Assembly (NCBI GenBank): GCA_017881055.1
Contig: JADGRF010000304.1
Location: 1 to 53,557, forward strand
DNA from: Sandaracinaceae bacterium
Lineage (GTDB): Bacteria > Myxococcota_A > Polyangia > Polyangiales > JAFGIB01
Direction: 5' to 3'
DNA: 53,557 bases
Shown: positions 1 through 7,123 of the stretch, piece after piece
Layout: each line of letters starts with the position of its first letter
Position numbering within the stretch: the stretch's first letter is position 1
Notes under the pieces: generated by a model
Told to the model about the DNA's origin: nothing
Databases searched by the model: none
Seen by the model: only the letters and a program-made list of their open reading frames with translations
Translations under genes and position numbers: made by a program

Positions 1-78
1 AATGACATACCCACGAAACAGCCTTCGGCTTTTCGTGTAAATGACATACCCACGAAACAGCCTTCGGCTTTTCGTGTA
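1..78. repeat. Tandem hairpin repeat, 2 copies of 39 bp (family 1, locus 1)
   Basis: Two identical 39-bp units (1-39 and 40-78) lie head to tail. Each starts with AATGACATACCC and carries an inverted repeat, CACGAAA...TTTCGTG, around the core CAGCCTTCGGCT, so each unit can fold as a stem-loop. The same core and layout recur at 8319-8397, 19633-19748 and, degraded, 40920-40992, each just after a stop codon. This copy therefore probably follows the stop of a gene lying left of the window. A role in transcription termination or mRNA 3'-end protection is inferred; there is no long T tract here. Confidence 0.85.
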
Positions 79-89
79 AAGAACCAATC

Positions 90-110
90 CACGCCGCACA
101 TTCCGGCGTG
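90..110 (+). promoter_or_regulatory. Leader hairpin upstream of rplY
   Basis: A perfect 7-bp stem, CACGCCG / CGGCGTG, with a 7-nt loop lies about 24 nt before the rplY start codon. A GAGG ribosome-binding site follows at about 122-127. The hairpin would lie in the mRNA leader if transcription starts upstream of it, and could act in autoregulation or attenuation. That role is an inference from position only. Confidence 0.35.
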
Positions 111-133
111 TTGTTACGAGACGAGGAAACATC

Positions 134-796
134 ATGGAAGCGCATACTCTGACCACCGAACTCCGCGACCAAGTCGGCAAAGGCGCTGCGCGTCAGCTGC
201 GCATCCGCGGTCTCATGCCGGCAGTGTACTACGGGCCCGGCCTCACGCCGCAGGGCTTGTCCGTGTCGCCGAAGGAGCTGACTGCGGCGCTCTCGACCGA
301 GCTCGGTCGCAATGCGCTCGTTAAGCTCAACATCTCCGGCAAGGAAGAGCTCGTGATGGTGCAGGACCTGCAGATCCATCCGGTCACGCGCAAGCCGCTG
401 CACGTCGACTTCTACAAGATCGATACCGAGAAGGTGATCTCGCGCGATGTTCCGCTGATTGCCGAAGGCAAGGCCAAGGGCGTGGTTGCCGGCGGTGAGC
501 TCGTGGTGATCTACCGCTTGCTTCCGCTGCGCGCGAAGCCCGGTCATTTCCCGGCGAAGGTCGTGGTCGACGTCGCGGCTCTCGAGATCGGCGACAGCAT
601 CAAGGCGAAGGACCTGCCGTTGCCGGCGGGCGTCGTCGTGGCTCTTCCTGCCGAGCGCAACGTGGTTTCGTGCGTCACGATGCGCAAACGCGCCGAAGAA
701 GAAGAAGCAGCTGCAACGCCAGGCGCACCAGGCGCAGCGGGTGCGGCTCCGGCTGCGGCAGCTCCGGCTGCTGCGGCGGCCAAGCCCTCCAAGTAG
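134..796 (+). CDS. rplY: 50S ribosomal protein L25, long CTC-type
   Basis: L25 binds 5S rRNA in the central protuberance of the large ribosomal subunit. The 220-residue protein has the N-terminal 5S-binding beta-barrel (about residues 1-95; HPVTRKPLHVDFYKID is typical) followed by the TL5/CTC C-terminal beta domain (about 100-185). It is thus the long form, not the short one of E. coli. The last 30 residues are an Ala/Pro-rich tail of low complexity. The ATG at 134 has a GAGGAAAC ribosome-binding site. It is followed after 9 nt by pth, an arrangement common in many bacteria, and the two are probably cotranscribed. Confidence 0.95.
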   Translation: MEAHTLTTELRDQVGKGAARQLRIRGLMPAVYYGPGLTPQGLSVSPKELTAALSTELGRNALVKLNISGKEELVMVQDLQIHPVTRKPLHVDFYKIDTEKVISRDVPLIAEGKAKGVVAGGELVVIYRLLPLRAKPGHFPAKVVVDVAALEIGDSIKAKDLPLPAGVVVALPAERNVVSCVTMRKRAEEEEAAATPGAPGAAGAAPAAAAPAAAAAKPSK

Positions 797-805
797 TAGC
801 GAGTC

Positions 806-1462
806 GTGTTCGTCATCGTCGGTCTCGGCAACCCAGGCCCGAAGTACGAGCGCAACCGGCACAACGTCGGTTTCATGGTGGTCGAGGAGCTGGCGCGTCG
901 CTTTGGCGGAGACGGTTTTCGAGACAAGTTCTCGGGCCGCTTCGCCAAAGCCCGTGTGGACGGGCAAGACGTGGCGCTGCTCGAGCCGCTCACGTACATG
1001 AACCTGAGTGGCGAGTCGGTGCAGAAAGCGCTCGCGTTCTGGAAGGTTGGCCTGCCCGAGCTCGTGGTCGTGCACGACGAGCTCGACGTGCCGTTCGGAA
1101 CCTTGAAAGTGAAGGTTGGCGGCGGAACAGCCGGGCACAACGGCCTGAAATCCATCGTCAGTCAGTGCGGGGGCGCGGATTTCACGCGAATTCGTGTGGG
1201 AATCGGCCGGCCTCCAAAAGGCAGCACCGAGCACCACGTGCTCAGCGATTTCAGCAAGGATGAGTGCGTGAGCCTTTCTAGTGTGCTAGAAAGCGCGTCC
1301 CTCGCGGCCGCCGATGTGGTTCGTATGGGGGTGAATGCGGCGATGAACCGTCACAACACGGTGAATGCGGCGATGAACCGTCACGACACGCAACCGATAA
1401 CGCAACGTCCTCGCTCCGGTCTTGATGACTCGGGGCCAAAGTCCAAGAGGAAACCTGAATGA
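806..1462 (+). CDS. pth: Peptidyl-tRNA hydrolase
   Basis: Pth frees tRNA from peptidyl-tRNAs that drop off the ribosome. The first residues (FVIVGLGNPGPKYERNRHNV) carry the family signature with the catalytic His, and further family motifs are visible (LEPLTYMNLSG, VVHDELDVPFG, GGGTAGHNGLKS). The start is GTG at 806, the only start that keeps the N-terminal GLGNPG strand complete. The C-terminal 40 residues are unlike the family: they contain a 10-residue duplication (NAAMNRH) from a 30-bp tandem repeat and then a Ser/Lys/Arg-rich tail. The stop overlaps the rpsF start by four bases (ATGA), which implies translational coupling. Confidence 0.95.
   Translation: MFVIVGLGNPGPKYERNRHNVGFMVVEELARRFGGDGFRDKFSGRFAKARVDGQDVALLEPLTYMNLSGESVQKALAFWKVGLPELVVVHDELDVPFGTLKVKVGGGTAGHNGLKSIVSQCGGADFTRIRVGIGRPPKGSTEHHVLSDFSKDECVSLSSVLESASLAAADVVRMGVNAAMNRHNTVNAAMNRHDTQPITQRPRSGLDDSGPKSKRKPE
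1331..1390 (+). repeat. 30-bp tandem duplication inside the 3' end of pth
   Basis: Two adjacent 30-bp units, 1331-1360 and 1361-1390, differ at one base (CACAACACG versus CACGACACG). The frame is kept, so Pth gains ten residues in its C-terminal tail. Near-identity suggests a recent slippage duplication. Confidence 0.9.
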
Positions 1463-2034
1463 GCACTGCTACCCACACAACGTCTGGTAACCCGCGTCGG
1501 CTGCGCGAGTACGAGACCATCTACATCTTGCAGCCCACCATCGATCCCGACGAAGCGGATCGCATTGCCACGCGCGTGAAGGACATCGTGTCCCAGCTCA
1601 GCGGTCACCTGATCAAGGTCGACAACTGGGGCAAGCGCAAGCTGGCGTACCCGATCAACAAGTCGAGCCGCGGCGTGTTCGTGTTCTTCAAGTACCTCGG
1701 GTTCGAGAACATGGTCGCGGAGATCGAGCGCAACCTGCGCTTGCTCGATCCGGTCGTGCGCTACCAGACGGTGCTCATGAACGGCGACGTCAAGCTCGAA
1801 ACGTACACCGTGGATCCCGCGGACCTCGAGTTCCGTCGCCTCGAAGCGAGCACGGAAGCCGACGAAGAGCCGGGCGTTGCCCAGCGCTTGGGCTTGCTCG
1901 ACTCGCCGCGCCCGTCGCGTCATGAAGGCGGCTACGGCGATCACAGCGTCGAAGACGAATACGGCGTGCCGGCCAGCATGGAAGAAGCGGGCTACGGCGG
2001 CGAAGCGGTCGAGGACGAGGAGGAGCCGTCATGA
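1459..2034 (+). CDS. rpsF: 30S ribosomal protein S6 with acidic C-terminal extension
   Basis: S6 pairs with S18 on the platform of the small subunit. The family core is clear: [18 protein letters not shown] near the N terminus, then [20 protein letters not shown] and the [17 protein letters not shown] helix/strand. The core ends near residue 115; the protein runs to 191 residues. The extra tail is rich in Glu, Asp, Gly and Tyr and ends EDEEEPS. E. coli S6 also has a short acidic tail, extended there by RimK, but this one is genomically encoded and much longer. Start overlaps pth and stop overlaps rpsR by four bases. Confidence 0.96.
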   Translation: MSTATHTTSGNPRRLREYETIYILQPTIDPDEADRIATRVKDIVSQLSGHLIKVDNWGKRKLAYPINKSSRGVFVFFKYLGFENMVAEIERNLRLLDPVVRYQTVLMNGDVKLETYTVDPADLEFRRLEASTEADEEPGVAQRLGLLDSPRPSRHEGGYGDHSVEDEYGVPASMEEAGYGGEAVEDEEEPS

Positions 2035-2372
2035 GCTACGGATATCGCAACAACGACGACGGTGGCGGCGGTGGCGGTTACGGCCGCGACAAAGACGACG
2101 ACATGAAGGGTGGCGGCGGCCGCGGAGGCGAGAACGATCCGTTTGGTCTTCGCCGTCGTGGCGGCAAGCGCAAGATCTGCCGCTTCTGCGCCGACTCCGA
2201 AGTCTCCATCGACTACAAAGATGCCAATCAGCTGAAGTACTTCATCAGCGATCGCGGCAAGATCGTTCCGCGCCGTATCAGCGGCAACTGTGCGCTTCAT
2301 CAGCGCTCCATCACCACTGCCATCAAGCGCGCTCGTAACATCGCGCTGATGCCGTTCACGTCGGGAGCTTGA
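2031..2372 (+). CDS. rpsR: 30S ribosomal protein S18, zinc-type, Gly-rich N-terminal extension
   Basis: S18 is the binding partner of S6. The conserved core spans about residues 45-113 ([16 protein letters not shown], then the [10 protein letters not shown] ending). Residues 1-44 form an extra Gly/Asp/Arg-rich segment with runs of glycine. The core has CRFC and a later CALH, four potential zinc ligands typical of the C+ form of S18. The ATG overlaps the rpsF stop (ATGA). rplI follows after 4 nt. Confidence 0.96.
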   Translation: MSYGYRNNDDGGGGGGYGRDKDDDMKGGGGRGGENDPFGLRRRGGKRKICRFCADSEVSIDYKDANQLKYFISDRGKIVPRRISGNCALHQRSITTAIKRARNIALMPFTSGA

Positions 2373-2376
2373 AGTC

Positions 2377-2838
2377 ATGGCGAACCACGTTCATGTGATT
2401 CTCAAGCAAGACGTCAACAAGGTCGGCAGCGCGGGTGAGCTGATCCGCGTGAAGCCCGGCTTCGCACGCAACTACCTGCTGCCGCGTTCGCTCGCGGTGG
2501 TCGCGACCTCCAGCAACGTCAAGCAGGTCGAGCACGAGCGCAAGCTTGCGGTCGCCGCTGCCGCGAAGCTGAAGAGCGTGGCCGAAGGTCAGGCGGCGCA
2601 GGTCCAGGGCCTCACGGTCGAAATCGCCGCGCAGGCCGGCGAGGGCGACAAGCTGTTCGGCTCGGTCACCTCGCGTGACGTCGCGGACGCGCTCAAGAAG
2701 CGCGGCATCGACATCGACCGCAAGCACCTCGAGTTACCGGAAGGCGCGCTCAAGGCTCTCGGCGAGTTCGAAGTGACGACCAAGTTCGGCTCGGGCGTGA
2801 ACGCGACGTTCAAAGTCGTCGTCACGCGCGCGGGCTGA
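2377..2838 (+). CDS. rplI: 50S ribosomal protein L9
   Basis: L9 bridges the large subunit near L1 and helps maintain reading frame. The 153-residue length matches the family (about 149). The N-terminal domain contains VILKQDVNKVGSAGELIRVK and the GFARNYLLPR RNA-binding stretch. A long connecting helix (about 45-75) and the C-terminal domain with KLFGSVTSRDVADAL follow. It ends the rpsF-rpsR-rplI run; the next gene is dnaB after a 553-bp gap holding two structured repeats. Confidence 0.97.
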   Translation: MANHVHVILKQDVNKVGSAGELIRVKPGFARNYLLPRSLAVVATSSNVKQVEHERKLAVAAAAKLKSVAEGQAAQVQGLTVEIAAQAGEGDKLFGSVTSRDVADALKKRGIDIDRKHLELPEGALKALGEFEVTTKFGSGVNATFKVVVTRAG

Positions 2839-2903
2839 TCCTGCCCAGTTGCTGAGATCTGTGCTGACGGCGTTGCAGCTGTCGGCATCGCGCGACCGGA
2901 AGG

Positions 2904-3032
2904 GCGCGCGGCGTGGGGGCATGGTCCCCTGCTCAGACACACGCGACGGCGATAAGCGTTTGTGGCGCTGACGCGACCTACGCGTCGGCGCCGCCGCTAA
3001 CTCGCATGGGACCACGCCCCCACGCCGCGCGC
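2904..3032 (-). repeat. 130-bp nested inverted-repeat element, copy A
   Basis: The ends form a 25-bp inverted repeat with one mismatch (2904-2928 against 3008-3032). Inside it, GGTCCCCTGCTCAGACACACGC on the left and CGCTAACTCGCATGGGACC on the right match, in reverse complement, the same positions of copy B (3168-3297). The innermost part holds a further imperfect stem. It lies just after rplI, so it could act as a terminator or processing site. It is named minus only relative to copy B. Confidence 0.8.
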
Positions 3033-3167
3033 TCCGTCCGCGATCAATCGTGCGATGGACGCGGTACGGTCGGCCGCCCTGTCCACCACAAGAGCAGTCA
3101 CGTCTGCGCTGCTACCTGTGTGGGCGGCGGGCTCTGTCAGCCTCACCTTGGGTGGCGTGGGACAGCT

Positions 3168-3297
3168 GCGTGGGGAGCGGGGGGGTCGGTCCCATGCGAG
3201 TTAGCAACGGCCACTCACGCTGATCGCGTCAGCGCCGCGACGCCTGATGGCCGTTGCGTGTGTCTGAGCAGGGGACCGACTCCCCCGCTCCCCACGC
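3168..3297 (+). repeat. 130-bp nested inverted-repeat element, copy B
   Basis: The end arms (3168-3193 and 3272-3297) pair at 25 of 26 positions. Their sequence differs from that of copy A, yet pairing is kept. Conserved unpaired blocks ATGCGAGTTAGC and GTGTGTCTGAGCAG flank an inner stem CAACGGCCA / TGGCCGTTG. Differing but complementary stems with conserved internal loops are what a folded nucleic-acid element would show. It lies about 95 nt upstream of dnaB. Between the two copies (3033-3167) nothing recognisable was seen. Confidence 0.8.
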
Positions 3298-3391
3298 CCA
3301 TCAGCAAGCACTCTCGTCTCTCTCCACCGGACGAATCCAGACTTACCCACAACATGTCCCCCGCGAGCCGTGGCATGATCGCCGACCCCTG

Positions 3392-4774
3392 ATGAGCGAC
3401 GGAAGAGCCCCTGCCGGACCGAGTCGTGTACCGCCGAGCGATCTGCCGGCCGAGCGCGCCGTGCTTGGCGGCATCCTGCTCGAGAACGACGCGCTCAACA
3501 CCGTCAACGAGCTTCCCCTATCCGCCGAAGACTTCTACAGCGACGCGCATGCCCGAATCTTCGGCATCATGCAGGAGCTGTTTCAGTCGGGGCAGCCGGT
3601 CGACATCGTCACGCTGCGCGAGCGCCTCTCGCTCTCGCACAAGCTGCAGGCGGTCGGCGGCGACGAGTACCTGCTCTCGCTGACCAACACGATCCCGACC
3701 GTCTCGAACATCGAGGCGCACGCCAAGATCGTGCGCGAGAAGGCGGTGGTTCGCCGGCTGATCGTCGCGTGCCACGAGACGTCGGCCAAGGGCTACGGCG
3801 ACTACGGCAAGATGGAGGAGTTCCTCGACGAAGCCGAGCGCGCGATCTTCAACATCGCGAAGCACCGGCTGCGGTCTCCGTACGAGCACATCAACGACGT
3901 CGTCGTGCGCACGTTCGAGCAGATCACCGCGGCGGCAGAGCGCAAGGAGTACATCACGGGCCTGCCGACGGGCTTCGAGAAGCTCGATCGCATGACCGCC
4001 GGCATGCATCCCGGCGACTTGATCATCATCGCGGGTCGTCCCGGCATGGGAAAGACGTCGTTCGCGCTGAACGTGGCGCTCAATGCGTGCCGTGCACGCA
4101 GCGCGACCAGCGCGTTCTTCTCGCTCGAAATGCCGAAGGAGCAGCTCGCCAATCGTTTGCTGTGCAGCGACGCGCGCGTCGATGCCGGCAAGCTGCGTAC
4201 CGGACGCCTCGATCGCGACGACTGGCCGAAGCTCGCGCAGGCGGCCGGTCTGCTCAGCGACTTGCCGATCTGGCTCGACGACACGCCGGGCCTGACGCTG
4301 ATGGAGCTACGCGCGAAGGCGCGGCGCCTGAAGTCGGAGCACAAGCTTGCGCTGATCGTGATCGACTACTTGCAGCTGATGCGCGCTGGCGTGCGCACCG
4401 ACAGCCGCGAGCAAGAGATCAGCGAGATCAGCCGCTCGCTCAAGGGCATGGCCAAGGAGCTCGAGCTGCCGGTGGTGGCGCTCTCGCAGCTCAACCGCAG
4501 CGTCGAGACGCGCGGCACCAAGGACAAGCGACCGCAGCTGTCGGATCTGCGCGAGTCTGGCGCCATCGAGCAGGACGCCGACACGATCCTCTTCATCTAC
4601 CGCGACGAGATCTACAACCCGGAGAGCACCGACAAGGGCATGGCTGAGATCATCGTCGGCAAGCAACGTGCAGGTCCGACCGGCAGCGTGAAGTGCTTGT
4701 TCCATCGGGAGTACACGCGCTTTGACAACCTCGACGATCAGCATGGGGGCGACCCCGACGAGTTCGCCGGCTGA
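3392..4774 (+). CDS. dnaB: Replicative DNA helicase DnaB
   Basis: DnaB is the hexameric 5'-3' helicase that unwinds the replication fork and binds primase. The 460-residue protein starts with the DnaB N-terminal helical domain (PPSDLPAERAVLGGILLEND). The RecA-like ATPase follows, with Walker A GRPGMGKTS (about residue 215) and Walker B LIVIDYLQLM (about 321). The motif LSQLNRSVETR and the C-terminal DTILFIYRDEIYNPES are also typical. The ATG at 3392 is chosen because family homology begins about 13 residues after it. An in-frame upstream start at 3254 would put the N terminus inside repeat copy B. No intein is present. Confidence 0.97.
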   Translation: MSDGRAPAGPSRVPPSDLPAERAVLGGILLENDALNTVNELPLSAEDFYSDAHARIFGIMQELFQSGQPVDIVTLRERLSLSHKLQAVGGDEYLLSLTNTIPTVSNIEAHAKIVREKAVVRRLIVACHETSAKGYGDYGKMEEFLDEAERAIFNIAKHRLRSPYEHINDVVVRTFEQITAAAERKEYITGLPTGFEKLDRMTAGMHPGDLIIIAGRPGMGKTSFALNVALNACRARSATSAFFSLEMPKEQLANRLLCSDARVDAGKLRTGRLDRDDWPKLAQAAGLLSDLPIWLDDTPGLTLMELRAKARRLKSEHKLALIVIDYLQLMRAGVRTDSREQEISEISRSLKGMAKELELPVVALSQLNRSVETRGTKDKRPQLSDLRESGAIEQDADTILFIYRDEIYNPESTDKGMAEIIVGKQRAGPTGSVKCLFHREYTRFDNLDDQHGGDPDEFAG

Positions 4775-4776
4775 TC

Positions 4777-4950
4777 GCTAGTCGCGGCGCGCTGGTTTGG
4801 GGATTCGCGAACGCGAATCCCAGGACAGGGGACCCTATCCGCGGCTTACGTCGGATTGCGGGTTCGCGTTCGCGAACCCGAGAACAGGTGCGGGTCGGTC
4901 ACGTACAGGAAGTACGCTCGCTCGCCACGCTGCGGGCGCGCTCGCGGCTA
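4777..4950 (+). repeat. Palindrome-rich repeat (family 3), copy 1
   Basis: This stretch, downstream of dnaB, contains two perfect 22-nt palindromes: GGGATTCGCG-AA-CGCGAATCCC at 4800-4821 and CGGGTTCGCG-TT-CGCGAACCCG at 4859-4880. It also has GCGGCTTACGTC and GTACAGGAAGTAC. Nearly the whole stretch recurs inverted at 6991-7123, on the other side of the outer-membrane protein gene, and modules recur at 15974-16074. The remainder of the 4775-5122 gap shows no gene. Confidence 0.85.
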
Positions 4951-5122
4951 GGACTCAATCGCGCCGCTCGCGTTTGGTGCTGCGGGAGAGAAGCGAGAGC
5001 GCTCGCCGGGGCAGCCTGGGCGACACCGCTGACCCAAGGCGCGCCGCGGTGTCCCAAGACGGCGTGACTTTCCAAGGGCCCGGGATTGATAGTAGCCTCG
5101 CGCGGCGTTTGGAGAGGTGTGC

Positions 5123-6919
5123 ATGCGTCGAGTTCTCGGGCTATCGACCCTGCTGTGCGTTTGTGCGTTGCCGCTGACGGCGGCGGCAGGCGGCAGTGAA
5201 TTTCCTTCGGGAGGCACGCGCGAGCTCGGGCGCGGCGCGACGGGCTTCACGCGCGCAGACGACCCGACGATCATGGCTCGCAACCCGGCCCTGCTCGCGG
5301 ATCTCTGGGATGACCAGGCGATGAGCGGTGCGGAGTTCTTGCTCGTCGACGCGTGCTTTCGTCCGACCGGCGGGTATTCGGGAAGATCGGTCAGCGGCGA
5401 TGACGTCATTCGCACGCCGGATGGCAAGGACCTGTTTCTGCAAGCGCCGAAGGGCGCGACCGATCTCAACGGAAAGCCGATCAGCGGGTATCTCGACGAG
5501 CCGTATCCGACCGTTTGTTACTCGGGCGCCATGCCGATTCTTCCGCAGCTCGCGCTCGCGCGAAAGCTGTCGTCGAAGCTCGGTGTCGGTCTGGGCTTCC
5601 TCCCGCCGGACGCCGCCACGCTCAACGGCTGGGGTCGCCGCGACGGCTGGATCGATACGCCGAATGGCTTCCGCCCGAACCCGACGCGCTACTTCAGCTC
5701 GCACCTGAACGTGTCGTACTTCTCGGCGCTGGCGGCTGCGGGCTACCGCGTGTCCGATTTTCTGCGCCTCGGCTTCGGTTTTCAGTGGAACGTGGCTGCG
5801 TTCGAGGCCACGAACTGGGCGCGCCCCACGCCGGACCTCACGCCGCGCAACGATGTGCGCGTCGACACGTTCGGCCGTGACCTGTTCATCCCCGGCATCA
5901 TCGCCTCGGCGCACTTCGTTCCAACTGACAACCTCGACATTGCGGTCGGCTTCAAGTGGTCGGACCGCGTGAGGACGAAGGCCAAGCTCGATCTCACGAC
6001 CGGTGCGCTTGGTACGGGTGCGCCATTTTCGTATCGCGACGCGCACGGCGCCGTGACCACGGTCACCGGCGCCGTGCCGTACACGTCGCACAACCAGCAG
6101 GGTACGGTCGACTCGCTGCCGATCTGGGCGCCCCAGCTGACCTTCGGTGCGCGCTACGCCAAGCGCATCACACCACGCGTGTACAGCCGCACCTGGGACG
6201 AGGCGCACCTCGCGGCCGGCCGGCACGTCGAGGACTCGATGGCCACGGAGCTCTGGGACGTCGAGGCCAACGCGGTCGTCTACTTCAACGGCGTGAGCGA
6301 CAAGCAGATCTTCACGAGCGATGCGCGCAGCTCGGCTCAGGTCGTCTTGAAAGACGCGCAGCCGGGTGGCGTGATCGGCACCGTGCCCGCGAACGTGGGC
6401 ACGTGCACGAAGCTCGACGCCAACAAGAAGTGCATCGGCTCCTGGGTAGTGCCGACGCAGTTCCACGGCAAGACGCAGCTCTCACTGCGCGCCGGCGGCG
6501 ACTACAACGTGCTGCCCGGCCTGTTCACGGTGCGCGCAGGCGTGTCGTTCGAGACCGACGGCCAGGACGTCGAGTACCTGAACATCACCGACTACATGCT
6601 CGGTCGCGTCGGCCTGCACGCCGGCATCACGATGCGTATCGCGGAGAAAACCGACTTCTCGGTGGGCTACGCGCACTTCATCCAAAAGAACGTGCGCCTC
6701 GACCCGAACCCGATCAGCGACTTTCAGTCGAAGTATCGCGACACCGCGGCCGAGCGCGCCAAGTACAACTACGACCCGAAGAACGCCGACGGAATCGCTA
6801 GGCTCGAAGTTCCCTACGGAGCGGTCGACAAAGACGTCAACGGCCCGAACTTCGTGAACGCAGGCTCGTTTTTCTATCACCTGGACGTCGTTTCCGTAAC
6901 GTTGTCCCAACATTTCTGA
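5123..6919 (+). CDS. Outer-membrane beta-barrel protein, FadL/OmpP1-like
   Basis: Proteins of this family form outer-membrane barrels that pass long-chain fatty acids or other hydrophobic compounds. The 598-residue product has a signal peptide (MRRVLGLSTLLCVCALPLTA, cleaved near AAAGG). The segment after it, GTRELGRGATGFTRADDPT then ARNPALLADL, is the FadL-type start in which a plug precedes the barrel. Alternating-residue strands fill the rest and the C terminus ends in Phe, as in many outer-membrane barrels. ATG 5123 is preceded by GGAGAGG at the right spacing; the GTG at 5117 would overlap that site. Inverted repeats flank the gene. The substrate is unknown. Confidence 0.8.
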   Translation: MRRVLGLSTLLCVCALPLTAAAGGSEFPSGGTRELGRGATGFTRADDPTIMARNPALLADLWDDQAMSGAEFLLVDACFRPTGGYSGRSVSGDDVIRTPDGKDLFLQAPKGATDLNGKPISGYLDEPYPTVCYSGAMPILPQLALARKLSSKLGVGLGFLPPDAATLNGWGRRDGWIDTPNGFRPNPTRYFSSHLNVSYFSALAAAGYRVSDFLRLGFGFQWNVAAFEATNWARPTPDLTPRNDVRVDTFGRDLFIPGIIASAHFVPTDNLDIAVGFKWSDRVRTKAKLDLTTGALGTGAPFSYRDAHGAVTTVTGAVPYTSHNQQGTVDSLPIWAPQLTFGARYAKRITPRVYSRTWDEAHLAAGRHVEDSMATELWDVEANAVVYFNGVSDKQIFTSDARSSAQVVLKDAQPGGVIGTVPANVGTCTKLDANKKCIGSWVVPTQFHGKTQLSLRAGGDYNVLPGLFTVRAGVSFETDGQDVEYLNITDYMLGRVGLHAGITMRIAEKTDFSVGYAHFIQKNVRLDPNPISDFQSKYRDTAAERAKYNYDPKNADGIARLEVPYGAVDKDVNGPNFVNAGSFFYHLDVVSVTLSQHF

Positions 6920-6990
6920 GGTACTTCGTTGATCGCGCGCTTCTGCGGCGCTGGATCTTCCTGAGACTCGAGCGTCGCGATTTGGGATGC

Positions 6991-7123
6991 AGCCGCGAGC
7001 GCGCCCGCAGCGCGGTACGTGACCGAGCCGCGCCTGTTCTCGGGTTCGCGAACGCGAACCCGCAATCCGACGTAAGCCGCGGATGCGCCCCTTGTCCTGG
7101 GATTCGCCAGCGCGGCGCGATCA
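6991..7123 (-). repeat. Palindrome-rich repeat (family 3), copy 2, inverted
   Basis: Its reverse complement matches 4777-4950 almost throughout, including the 22-nt palindrome (7041-7062), the TTACGTC module and the sequence GAGAACAGGCGCGG. It lacks the GTACTTCCT part and its outer palindrome is truncated (GGGATTCG then CCAGCG). It sits between two convergent genes: the outer-membrane protein gene and pntAA, whose 3' end it touches. Long hairpins could terminate transcription from both sides (inference). Confidence 0.85.

Noticed and set aside
1-78. CRISPR-like direct repeats
   Set aside because: The two units are directly adjacent with no unique spacers, and each is an internal hairpin; no cas genes are present.
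2904-3297. Insertion sequence with terminal inverted repeats
   Set aside because: No transposase frame lies between or within the copies, and no target-site duplication was seen; only a non-coding structured repeat is supported.
3254-3391. In-frame N-terminal extension of DnaB starting at 3254
   Set aside because: It would translate through the hairpin repeat (copy B) and lacks DnaB similarity; family homology begins right after ATG 3392.
5141-6466. 441-codon minus-strand frame across the outer-membrane protein gene
   Set aside because: Arg/Glu-rich shadow frame with no recognisable domain; the plus strand has a signal peptide and barrel features.
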